From positions 319,758-383,757 of the forward strand of contig RPFO01000288.1 of the NCBI GenBank assembly GCA_009746045.1: a DNA stretch of 64,000 bases. The letters are read 5' to 3'. This DNA comes from Mesostigma viride. Lineage: Eukaryota; Streptophyta; Mesostigmatophyceae; Mesostigmatales; Mesostigmataceae. Under the pieces are notes generated by a model that saw nothing but the letters and a program-made list of their open reading frames with translations, was not told the DNA's origin and searched no databases. Position numbers and translations under genes: made by a program. Positions 23,475-34,700 of the stretch are shown in pieces (position 1 is the stretch's first letter; each line of letters starts with the position of its first letter).

Positions 23475-24171
23475 TGCCGTTGCTGTTGCCGTTGCCGTTG
23501 CCGCGGGCACCGCCATTCCGTGGGCCACGCCCCCGGCCAGGGGTATGGTACGCGTGGTTGGAGGCAGAGCCAGAATCTGCAGGGGACGGGAGGCCACCCG
23601 TCAGCAGATCTTCAACTTCCATCAGGCGCTGCCGCAGGACCGGAACAGTCTCGACCTCGTCAAGACGGAGGGAGATTAGCGCGGGCCGGTACTCGGCGCG
23701 CAGACCGCTGAGGACGCTGGCAATGAAGGCAGCGACTGGGAACGTAATGCCTGCAGCCTGTAGCTTGGCGTACAGCAGTTCCGAGCGGTTCACATACGGC
23801 TCCACAGTCTCGCGAGCAGTTTGACGAAGTTGGGCCATTTGTTTCCACAAGTCCAGACGCATGGACTTGGTGAGCTTGCCATGCTCATAGACCTGGATGA
23901 GCTTGGTGATGGCCAGACTGCCCAGGCGACGATCCAGGGGGAGCGTCTGCATCAAGGCACGCGCAGGCCCATCGACGACGGCCAACAAGGCAACGTAAAG
24001 GAGCCGATCCAGTTGCACGTTCTGGACAACACCTGCCAGCACTCCAAGGAGGCCAGCATAAAGGGAAACAAGGCCCAAGAAATGGTCCTTAAAAGGGATC
24101 CACAGCGTCCAATCTGAGCCGGTAAAAACCTTGACCCCACGAACATCCTTCAAAAGCTCCTTGCAAGCCAC
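21217..24171 (-). CDS. Copia gag, protease and integrase
   Basis: 984 residues. The gag part (about 1-200) begins with the FTGSDWTLWIPFKDH core of copia gag and is followed by a long Gly-Asn repeat (about 223-252, from a GGCAAC hexamer tract) and Gly/Arg-rich stretch. A zinc knuckle CSVCAKPGHDAATC lies at about 297-310 and a protease DTGA motif at about 426. The GAG-pre-integrase segment is LMQWHLRLGHAGADR. The integrase catalytic triad is D613 (HCDLLGP), D681 (RSDQD) and E717 (NGVAERF), with 35 residues between the last two. The end of the frame (about 950-984) lies beyond the -1 overlap and is probably not used. Confidence 0.92.
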
Positions 24172-24225
24172 AAAGGAGGCTCGGGCGGGGCCCCCCCCGC
24201 CGTACCGCGGCTCAAACCACCACCG

Positions 24226-24471
24226 TCAACCGCCGATTCTCACCATCGGGAGCACCGAGGGCGGCGTCCTCGTCACCACCGGGCGGGGCAAAGCCAGGGC
24301 AGCCAGCCCAGCTGCTGCGTCAAAAAATACTTCGCCTGGGAGACCCGAATCGGTTAGAGTTACGGAAGTTGCAGTCAAAGCGGCCAGACCGGCAGAGTCG
24401 TCGGCATCAAAATCGTTACTGCCAGCAGCGCGACTCGCGGAAGCGACCTGGCTACGAGTGCCGGAAGCCAT
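24226..24471 (-). CDS. Possible N-terminal extension of copia gag
   Basis: A short Ala/Ser-rich frame starting MASGTRSQ, in the same frame as the 984-residue gag frame but separated from it by a stop codon at 24226-24228 and about 50 bases. A run of eight C at about 24189 lies between. It could be the true gag start in an intact relative, with the stop a mutation, or an unrelated leader frame. Confidence 0.4.
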   Translation of the reverse strand: MASGTRSQVASASRAAGSNDFDADDSAGLAALTATSVTLTDSGLPGEVFFDAAAGLAALALPRPVVTRTPPSVLPMVRIGG

Positions 24472-24715
24472 TCCAGCAAAAAACAGCAGAAAACTCCGAA
24501 AAAAAGGTAACGTTGACCAAGAGATTCCGGCCAGGAATCGAACCAAGCACCTTTTGTATTACGCGCCAGACGGGAATCAAACCTCCGCCTACGCTGTCGT
24601 CATGCAAATCTTGCCGAAATACACAAATCTAAAGTCAACCGCGAGCAGAGCCTCGGAAACGACTTTTACCAGCGGTAAGCAGGTCGAAAGGCGTGCGAAC
24701 CGCACTCCGATGCCA

Positions 24716-25147
24716 TGTTAGGAGTGAGAAAACAATGTTTGCCACAAAGTTTTACTTTATTTCACTCAGATAAAAATAAGTCTCAGTCGGCAGCTGGCCG
24801 GCTGCTAGTTCCACCACAGGAGTGTGTGAGGTGTGAGGTACTGAGAGAGCAAACAAGGTGCGTAGCTTCGCCTTTTAAACAATTCCAGGCTCAGCTACTG
24901 GGTAGCAGTTATGATCTACCTACAACGTGGCCACACCAAACCGGTTCTTTTCTGACTGTGTGGCAGTTACAATCATAACGTGATCTCAAGCCAACCATTC
25001 ACAACCAAAGTTCAAGGTCAGTCACAGAATGACTGGGTCACTTATGGAACAGAACTTAAACATGCGGCACATGCCCGTCCATGTAGTCCAGAGTTAGCAC
25101 TAAACTATAAGTACTAGTTTCAGGCAGGTGTGTCGATACTTCTGACA
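24716..25147 (-). repeat. Copia 5' LTR
   Basis: 432 bases, nearly identical to 18835-19265. Its outer end is followed by ATAAC, matching the bases before the other LTR. As the 5' LTR of a minus-strand element it should hold the promoter. Confidence 0.93.
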
Positions 25148-25152
25148 ATAAC

Positions 25153-26094
25153 CCTGTCGGTACGCCGGCGCGGGAATATACTCAACTCAACTCAACGCCT
25201 GGTTGGATTCATATTCATCGGCGCGGGAATATCCTCATAAAGCGTCCTGTGACTGATAGTAACTGAAATCATCTGACAGATTTTGTCGCGATTCTTCCCG
25301 TTTCGGCTAATCGGCTTGGACCGAGTTGGCAAAGCTCGTTTCGTCTTTTTCCAATTTAATTTTTTTATGACTCCAACAAAGTGAACGAAAGCCCGTTTCG
25401 TCCTTCTCCTGCCCCCCTGGCTTGTTGCCCGGACTGGAACGGCTCTTTCTGGCTGCTGCGGCCCGATTGGCCGAGAATACCGAGAATACATGATTGGCCG
25501 AGAATACATGTACTTCGCCGTATACCGGTATTGAGAATGAAAATTACGGAGGTGAACTTTTTAATGGCCACGTCGTGTTGCTGAAAGAAAGGCCCGGTTC
25601 GGGATTTCGAATTTGTGAAGCGAGCCCGCAGCCGGTACGGCGCGCTCGACGGCAAATTATTACTCCTTCCAAAAAGGAAAGTTATATTCTTGGATAAGTC
25701 TCTTTGACCTTGATAGTAATTTTCATTTCACAAGGTGGTAGAATATTGCTTTTAAGACGCTGTCATGACCCAGTCTCAGCAACGGTTCCAGCTATCCAAC
25801 CAGGAGTCAGAACTGAAATGGCGCCGTCCGACCCTTCGGGTCATTTCTCAGCTTGCGCCCGTTTGAAGTGGCATGGGTGATGGGGTCCCTGCGCCCGAGC
25901 TGTGCGACTTGACGGTGGACGCCCGTCAAATTCCTTCCATTGAAAGCCTTTCCATGTGAACACTTGCACGGGGCCTTCCCTGGAACACGTCTTCACGCTG
26001 CCTGTTCCGGACTCCTGCCGCAGTCAAGCGGACGTGAGCCCAGTCGTAAGCAAGGGCGCAAATGCTCTCCTTGACTGGGCAGCGCGAGGGCAGC
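25153..26094. other. Upstream region of the secreted-protein gene
   Basis: No gene recognised. Contains small direct repeats such as GATTGGCCGAGAATAC (25,467-25,507). It is the presumed promoter side of the gene starting at 26095, now separated from the PEN-2 side by the copia insertion. Confidence 0.5.
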
Positions 26095-28730
26095 ATGTCT
26101 TCGATCGTGCTCTTCCTGCTTCTGGGCCTGAATGTACTTGTTGGGTATAACTACGTGGCGGGCGCGGCAGCAACTGCAGGCGAATCCCCAACTTTCACTG
26201 ATTATCTCAAGACCATGAGTGACCAGCCTAAACCGAACAGCACTGAGGTACAGGCTCTCTTCAAGGATTACCTCAAGGCAACGGGTGATCAGCCTAACCC
26301 GCAGGGCAACGAGGTGCAGGCCTACCTCAAGGCCATGATGCATCAGCCTAAGCCTAACGGCACTAAATTGCAGGCTCTTTTCAACGACTACCTTAAAGCA
26401 ATGAGTGATAAGCGTAAACCGAACAGCACTGAGGTGCAGGCCCTTTTCAAGGATTACCTTAAGGCGATGATGGGTCACCCTAAACCAACCGACGCTGAAG
26501 TGCAGGCTCTTGTCCAGGAATATCTCAAGGCAGTGGGTGATCAGCCGAATTGGAACGACACCGAAGTGTGGGCTCTTTTCAAGGATTACCTCCAGGCTAT
26601 CGGCTACCAGCCCAATCCTAGCGTTCCTCAAGTGGACCCTCTTCTCACCGAGCTGCACGGCATGCTTGCAGGCTTATCTGTTGTAGGCCCCAAGTCCTCG
26701 AAGAATGCTAAGGCAGGGGATACTACTCCTGCCTATGTGGGCTTGTTGCTCCAAGCGGGCGGGCGGACGGTGCCGGGGCCTGGGCCCTCGTACATTCCTG
26801 ATGCCGAGAAGCATGTTGTTGACGAGTCGGGCGAGCCAGCTGACCCGGAGACGGGCAAGCCCAAGTCCACAGATCCCAGCATGAGGGGGGGAAGGGTCAA
26901 GGCGGGGGATTCGTCGGAGGAGAGCCACATGCAGCTGCGTGTGACCGGCGTGCTGGATCCAGATGCCAATGCCGAGGCGACCGCGCAGCAGCTGACCGAG
27001 TCTTGCGGGGTTGTCGATGTCACCGTTCGTGGTGGTGGCGTGTACGCGTGGGTCCCTGCCGGCATGGTGCCGTGCCTGGAGACCGTCGAGGGCATCCTTT
27101 CGTGGACCCCCTCCCTCCACAAGTCGAACAGCGTGGGGCGCGGCGCTGTCATCTCCCAGGGCGATTCCGCCATGCGCGCGGATGTTGCGCGGGCGCTGTA
27201 TGGTGTCACCGGGCGCGGGATCACAGTGGGGATCATGGCCGACTCGTTCGACTGCACGGGGACGAACCAGACGGGGGCAGGCCAGGAGGCCGGCGAGTTG
27301 CCGATGGACGTAAGGATTCTCAAGGAGTTTCAATATTCTTATGGCACCGACGAGGGCCGCGCGATGGCGGAAATCATCCACGATGTCGCCCCGGATGCAA
27401 GGATCATCTTCCACACATCTGCCTTCAGTGTGGCGGACGCGGCGGACGGCATTAGAATCCTCGCGAACGCCGGGTGCGACCTCATCGTGTCGGCGTTCCA
27501 GTACAGCAACGAGCCCTTCTACCTCGACGGGTGGGTCGCGGTGGCAGTGAATGACGTGACCGACCGGGGTGTTGTCTACGTGGCGGCGGCGGGCAACATG
27601 GCGCGCAACTCGTACGAGTCGGTGGAGCACTATCAAGCGGACATGATGTCGCATCGAGTGGATGCGGGCGGGCCGATCTCCGACTGCATCGTCATGCAGT
27701 GGACCTGGCCATGGGCGGAGCAGGGGTTTGTGCGCTGGGGGTTTGACATGGAGTACTCCATCCGTGTTTCTACGGACCGCGGGGCATTTTATAGCTCTGT
27801 CAACAACACCTGGTCACCAAGAAGTGATCGAGACCCGCTTCGTATGGTCTGTTTTGATTCGTACGACGGCCTTCTGGACATCACCGTCGAAAGAGAGTTC
27901 GGTGGCTACCCCTATGGCCTCAAGTACGTGTTTTTCTTCAGCACCAAGCCGCTGGTCGGCGACCATCTGGGCGGGAGCACCATCTGGGGGCACCGCGCCG
28001 CAGAGAGGGCCATCTCGGTGGGCGCTGCACATTACAAGAACACGCCTGTGTTTGATCCCAGCCTCCCCTCCGCGGTGCTGCAGCCCTTCAGCTCGAGGGG
28101 CGGCACCCAGATCTTTTGGAGGTTATGGCGGTACTCTGAGCCACCCGAGATCCGCCAGACACCTACGGTGGTGGGGCCGGACGGTGGCAATGGAACCACA
28201 TATTTTGGGGGGTCTGGGACCTTTGGAGGGACGTCTGCGGCGGCCCCCCACGTGGCTGGGCTCGTCTGTCTGCTTCTTTCTGGCGTCCGCTCGCTGGGCC
28301 AGCAGCTGTCCCCGGGTAATGTGCGCGACCTGCTCAAGTCATCGGCGCAGAGCATGGGTGACCCCGAGTACGACGTGGATTCTGGCGCCGGATTCGTGGA
28401 CGCGGTCGACTTGTTTGAGCCGTACCATGTGTCGCTGTTCCAGCCGAGTGGTGTCCTGCTGGTTGTCAAACAAGGCCTGAACAGCAGCACCACGGCGGGC
28501 GTGCTGGATGACTGGGTGGAGGGCAGTGACCCCTGCGCTGCTGGGTGGACCGGCGTCACCTGCACCGACGGGACGGTGACCGGGCTGAGCCTGTCTGGCC
28601 TGGGGCTCGCAGGGACCCTGTCCCCGTTGCTAGGCACATTGCGTGGGCTGCTTGTGCTGGAGCTTGATGGCAATTCCTTCAGCGGCACCCTTCCTGAGGA
28701 GCTGGCTAATCTCGTGGACGCGCAGTTGAT
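26095..28730 (+). CDS. Exon 1: signal peptide, short repeats, subtilase-like domain, LRR cap
   Basis: I chose the ATG at 26095 over 26062 because it starts a clean signal peptide (MSSIVLFLLLGLNVLVGY). Residues about 33-175 are seven repeats built on DYLKAM and TEVQALFK. The subtilase-like domain spans about 280-790: the first catalytic Asp region is VGIMADSFD (about 378-386), the substrate-cleft part VYVAAAGNM (about 495), and the nucleophile motif GGTSAAAPHVAGL (about 711-723). The usual HGTxVAG histidine block is replaced by GTDEGRAMAEIIHDVAP (about 417-433), a variant I recall from some bacterial subtilase-like proteins, so activity is uncertain. The exon ends in an LRR N-terminal cap (DDWVEGSDPCAAGWTGVTC) and one LRR, then a GTGAGT donor in phase 2. 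Confidence 0.9.
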
Positions 28731-31700
28731 GTGAGTCTGGACCATTGAGAGGCACGCTTAGCTTGTTTTTCTTGCCTTGTTTGATACAACTAGTTACTAG
28801 GTACACCTGCGAGGATGTCCTCCCCCCCGCGTACGGGGCGGAGTAGGCCGATTGGGCTCCCGCGTTTGCCCAAGTGCTACGCGGGGTTCACCCGTACCTG
28901 CCGTCACATTTTTCGCCTTTGTGATTTGTCGTTTGCTCCGGTTTTACTCAACTATCTGCGGGCGGAGCTCTGGTTGCTCTCTTTTTCTCCCCTCATCAAG
29001 CCCCTCTCTCGATTGATCATGAAAAAGACTCTTCTGTGTGATGTGACCATGGGGCAAATATGTCTGTCTGTCAGTACATACGTGCTTCGGTTTTGCTTTC
29101 TTCCTAGCTTTTCCAGGAGATAGGGGGCGATGCAGAGCGTGCTTGCCATGCCATCTGCCCTTGTGTGATGATGCCAGCACGCCAGCGTCCGCATGGCATC
29201 CCCTACTACGCCTGTGAGGGGGGTGCTAGTCCTTTGGATGGCTTGAAAAGGTGAAATCCTTCAGAAACAGGGGACGCTGGGCCTATGCAAAGATTTGGTG
29301 GCAGTGACGATGCTGACTTGGTGGCATGGACAACAGTGGCTTGTTGGAAGTGAAAATGGCCATTGTCAGTGTGGCACTGAGGATAAAGAGGTGGTGTGTA
29401 ACCAAGGTAGGAGGAGGATATTCTGGAGTGTGGCTGAAACAACTGGACGTGAGTTTGTCCACAGTACGAGTTCAGAATGTGATTGTTGTTGCTACTGGAA
29501 GATAACGGCAGGCTAAATCACATAAACCATTCGTACTACGGACATGCTTGCGAGCGTCTGATTGCTCAGGTAGCCTGCTTCGGTGGATACTTAATGCAGT
29601 ATCTTGTTTGCTGCGTTGTAAACGGCCTGCCTTTTCCCCCCCAACGACACGGCCACCTATAACTGGTTGGCGCGACCACCCTGCAGTGACCTGAGGGGCA
29701 ACCAGCTCTCAGGAGTCATTCCCCTGGCCTTCAATCGCCTGCACCAGCTCGTCTCCCTGGATCTGCGCAATAACACCGCGATGATCGGCTGCATCCCTCC
29801 CGGCATATACACCGCCACCGAGGTACCTGGAGTTAACGTAAAGGATTTACGTTAGATGGATAGAGATTGTTACGCTCTTTCCAACGGCACCTTGAACGCC
29901 TCATTTGGTTAAGGAACGTAAAAGTTATGACGTTTCCTAGGCTGTGCCGACAGTACCCGGCGCGCCACTGTGGGCGCGTACGGACACAGGATGTACAAGT
30001 GTCACTTTGATAGTCCGCAGGACGTTGACAGGACTTGTACAGGACTTGATGGTCAATTGATAGGTAGGCGCACTGTAGCGCGCCAGGACCTATGAGACAA
30101 TTGATGCTGACTAGTGTACGGATAGGTCCACAGGACTAGCCGTATGGACAATTGATAGATCTGCGCGCCAAAGGCGTGCCAGAGTCTGTGTAATCAATTG
30201 ATTGACAGTTCAGCTGTGACAGTGCAGCTGAATACTTGGACGCGTCCCTAGCAAGCTATATGAGTGACTTGTTAGCTCTAGGACGCTAGCTCTTGCGTGC
30301 ACGCTCTCTTGGCATAACGACCCTGTCGTCTGTGCTACGTGCAGTCTCGGACCTGACGTGACTTACGTCTGTGTTTGCTCATTATAATAAAGGCAACTTT
30401 CCTGCAAGAGCCATGGATTCCCTCGGTGGTAAACTCTCATTCAACTCGTATTACAATCTTCGTACCAAGAAAAATGCCGGACTCGATGGAGTTCCGCATT
30501 CCGAGGGATTCTGAAATTTTGGGCAGTCCAGCGGACATCGCCGAATCTCCGGCTGGTCCTTCGACGACTCCTGTTCGTGAAGATCGTCCGGTTCTTAATC
30601 CGGCGTGGCAGCGTGTTGTTGACCAGGCGGTAGCGTCCAGTGCGGAGCTACGCGCTCAGCAGCAGGCACTGCTGCAAAACCTACGACTGCCGCCCCCGCC
30701 TCCGCAACCTTCGATTGTTTCGGGGTTTCGCGATTACCTTGATTCCATTCGAGCTTTGCTCGCGGACTTCGAGGTCCATACCCGGGCGGGGTTGCAAGCG
30801 CCCAGCGCGGTTGCCGAGGTCTCTGAGGAGATCGACAACGCGGTTTCATCGCTTACAGGTTACCAGCGCAATCTCGCTAACTGGCTGTCGGTTCGTTCGG
30901 GCGTCATTCCGACGATTACGACCAACCTGTTTCAAGACCTTGCGATTCTGCAGTTGCTGTCGCGAGGCTTCCGGACGCGTGAGCGGCAATTGCTGCTCAA
31001 TCTTGTCGCGTTCTTGTCTGCATTGCGAGAGTGGGCGCCGGACGGGTGGGATTTTCTAACGATTCTTACCAACCCGCTCCGCATCGTCACCCGCCGCCGT
31101 CGTCGCCGCATTGATCCGGTGACGGGACGTCGGTTGGACCCCATCGTCATCGAAACTCCGGTGACGATTGAGGTTGGGCAAGGCCAGGAGGCGCCTGCGC
31201 CTGTCGCCAATGATCCAATTTACGACTACGACTACTGCGATTTTCGTGGTCTCGACTGAATTCGGCATAATGGCGCGGTCGGCACCGGGGCAGGCGGCTT
31301 TTTGACAGATTGTACATATCTACCTGTCTTTTGTTTTCCAGCTGCTTAGCTCAGGGCCATACACAGCTAGTGTAGTTTACCATGGCTGAGGGACGCCGTA
31401 GCAAGGGCCTAGCCAGTGGGAATAATAATGGGGGTGCTGGTAGCGGGACCGCTCACGTAGACGACGTGGGGGTCACCGGAGAAATCACTAATATCCCTTT
31501 GAATAATAATACTACACATGCTGTTTCTGGATATGATCTCACCACCCAGGGTCTGCTAATTGTGAATCAATTGCAACCTGTCACGTCAGACTCAAAGCCC
31601 AAGCAGGCTGAGGAGTTTGTGGAGGGGCTAGAGGGGTTTCCAAGTTTGTACGGCGGTACAAACTATTACCAGATCTGGATAGGTAGCCAGACTTTTGGCA

Positions 31701-34700
31701 AGTGTACAGATCAGATAAAGGACCTCACTAGAGAGTGCAAGAAGGCCAACAAGGCCTGGTCAAGCTACGTGGCAGAATTAAAGGAGCTGCTAGAGGATCA
31801 GAGGAAGAAAGTGGGGATCCATTGGCAGGATAATGTTAATCAGCCGGCCGTCCTAAATTTAGGACTTGGTCCTAAAAAGTCCTAAGGTCACTATAACCGA
31901 GGTACCGGGCAGGGGGGGTCACTATATGGTCCATACCCCTAGTGGACCGTGACCTCCAAGATGTACTCTACCCGTGATACCGGTACATCGTACCCGGATT
32001 CCGTACCGGGTACCGGGTAGATGCGCGGGAATGTACGTACCTCGACCAAAAATACAGAGATTTTGGGCCAAAAAAGTGGGTGCGGGAATGATGTGCGGCG
32101 GATATGGCGACCTGACAAATATGGGCGGCATTTTCACGTGAGCTTATCGTTTTGGGCGCCCAGTAGCAAGAACGAAAGCTTGGTACTTATGATTAAAGGG
32201 TCTGAATTTGGTTACGAAATTATTTGCGTTTGCATGTGTAGCACGGCTGCTCAACATGAGTAGGTCACAGATCGCCTGCGCCCGGACGGTCGATTTTGAG
32301 CACAAACATGTCAGTGCGTGAGGAAACGTTGCCCGCACCAGGCCAGGCAGTTTTTGCGCTTGATTTTAATCGTAGTATAGAGTTTGGAAACGGTATATCT
32401 GACAAGGGAGCGCCCGGGCCTGGGTGTTCTTGCCCGAAGTTTACTGTCGACCATTTTACAGAACGTCAAGGCTGGGTAGCGAGCGCACGTGACAGGACTT
32501 GTCTTTCGATATCTCTTGGGCCTAGAACAATGCTCCGGCGTGTCCTACGTTACTTTCGAACCATTTTGTAAGTTTGGCTGCGTTCTTGTGCCGGTAAGCT
32601 GGCTGGCTGCGGATATCCGCGATTCTTAATGCATCCACCTGGACGTGGCGACGTAACAAGCACGTGTGTGCCGGGTTCTCTCTGTGGTTAGGTGTAAGGG
32701 GTAGCGTAGTCGTAGCAGTAAGTGCCAGCCGGCTATGCCTGAAAGACAGGACAGTTTCTGTGCATGCACGTGGCTTACGTAGTTGGTTTACGGCATGTAC
32801 CTTCTATCGTCGCAATCTTCCTTGTTCGCTGCTGCTAAGTTACGCATGCTTCCCAGCTATGTTACGGTTGCGTTCATTATCAGCCATGGGCCCATTGCTT
32901 GCAGTTGTTCTAGCTGTTCTTGTGCTGCTTATATGTGATGCTTTTACAGCTCTCCCCCCCCCCTAGAATGCATGCAAAGTGTGGCATGTTGGATAGTGCC
33001 CTTTAACAACTTCATCTGGCTGCTACCTGTGTAAGTTGCCATACAAATGTGGTGTCCTCTCCTTCCTGGGTGGTGGCCAGCATGCCCGTGACATTAAACA
33101 AGCTATGGTATATGCTTAGAGAGAGTTTGCCGTAAGGGGTGGATCATGTTCAAGCCAGGCAACCTCAGCAACCATACAACCTTATATTGCATGATCTGCC
33201 CCATCTGTGACACCGTTAGGCACGCGTATATATGCGTGCAGCCACAGCACGGTACGGCCTTGTTATACGCTGCCCCACCTCCCCAAGGCCGCGTAGGGTC
33301 CCGTGGGGCCCTGAGGATTGGATAGAAGCTAATGGGACTGTGTGGGTGGCGTGGTGATGGGTGATATACATGGTGGTCCTAAAAAGTCCTAGTTTCAATT
33401 TTGGGCCATTTTTTTCGTTCGAGGTCTGCCATGGGGCAGGGCCAGTTTTGGTACTAAACGTCGTTATTTGAACCTAGGTCTTTGATAGAAATTTAAAAAC
33501 TATATTATTTCTCAGTGGCACAAATGCCAGGGTCAAATATTACTGTTTACATGCTTAAATACGCATTCCCCAGCGTCCTAAATTTAGGACTTTTTGCAGG
33601 CTTTTGGACAATAAATACCAGGGGTGGGAGGTGAAGGGAGACCTGATCCAGAACTTCCTTAACTATTGTAAGATGGTTGAGGAGGGCAGGGCTCACGGCT
33701 TCAATGTCGCTGACAGCATAGCCCTGACAAACTGGCTCAAGGTTTCTGGGCTGGACAAGGCAACACGTGGCTCTTTAAAGGTCATGTGTGCCCCACACTC
33801 TACCCTGAAGGCCTACAAGGTCATCATTAAACAAGCTCTCGAGGCAGAGGAGCTGTTTGAGGGTGGAGTGCCAGCAGTGAAGGCTACCCAGGCAGGCGGG
33901 CGTACCCAGGGTGGCTCCAAGACGTCTGAGGCTGACCGAAGCCAAGGAGGGCGCAGGGGCAACCATAACAAGCGCAAGGGAGATCATTCACCTGATTCTG
34001 ACAGGAGGTCACACTCCAAGTCGGTGTTCAGGCGGGTGGGTGGTCAGCCCAAGCAGGGCAACGCGTCTGACAATGGGGGCAGTGGCCAGGGCAAGTCCAA
34101 GATACAATGCTACCTGTGCAAGGGGTGGGGGCACATCAAGAAGGAGTGTCCCAGCTTCAAGAAGTCCCAGGGCCAGGGCAGCAACAAGAATAACAACAAC
34201 AACAAAAGAACAACAACAAGTCCCAGGCAGGCCAGCCTTCAAAGGGCAGTCAGCAAGAAGACAACAAGGAGCAGTGACTGTCTGAGGCAACCCCTACACA
34301 CCTTAATTCACCCAAGGGGGAGGCCAGGTGCTCCAATGCAGATTTTATATCTGGGCAACAAGAGGGTGATCTCCAGGTTCAGTGTGGCCCCAGGTCACCT
34401 GGAGAGGTACAGGTTCCTATGAAGACGTCCTTGACAGCTGGAGCAGCTGTAAGAATGTCTGACCCCATGCATCCTCGTGCTGGGCACGAGGGTGGACCTC
34501 TCATTTTGAGAGAAACCAATGTACAACCACAGAGGGGTGTGAAGGCCTCTGGTGGTATGCATGTGGTCCCTGCTGGCGGTCCAGGTGTTGGGCATGAGCA
34601 GGGTGACTCAGGCTCTGAGTCAGAACAGGATGGAAGTCAGCATGGTGATGCTGGACAACCTGACAGCACAGTCCTGACTGTGCCAGGGACTGCTTCCTCT

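Larger units (their letters stand above)
18835..25147 (-). mobile_element. Ty1/copia LTR retrotransposon
   Basis: A 6.3-kb element on the minus strand with LTRs at both ends, flanked by the 5-base duplication ATAAC (18830-18834 and 25148-25152). LTRs begin TG and end CA. Next to the 5' LTR (left of 24716) the minus strand reads TGGCATCGGAGT, matching 9 of 12 bases of the plant initiator-Met copia primer site. Next to the 3' LTR the polypurine tract AAGGGGGG reads from 19273 down to 19266. Domain order gag, protease, integrase, reverse transcriptase, RNase H is diagnostic of copia. The coding region carries frame breaks, so the copy is probably not autonomous unless some breaks are programmed or assembly errors. 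Confidence 0.95.

Noticed and set aside
20064-23824. Plus-strand frames of 100-260 residues within the copia element
   Set aside because: Antisense shadows of the GC-rich copia polyprotein; no recognisable motifs.
24522-24605. tRNA gene-like sequence (GAATCGAACC and AATCAAACC boxes, minus strand)
   Set aside because: The T-stem does not pair properly and no full cloverleaf could be drawn.
26674-27654. Minus-strand frame of 326 residues opposite the subtilase exon
   Set aside because: Antisense shadow; the plus strand carries clear subtilase motifs.
29823-29840. Splice donor GTACCT at the end of the LRR exon
   Set aside because: The frame reads straight through to 39471 once the LTR element is recognised, so GTACCT is coding.
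31850-33600. Intron in the gag gene of the LTR element
   Set aside because: The TTTTTGCAG acceptor looks good, but no upstream GT restores the gag frame, and the terminal repeats favour an insertion.
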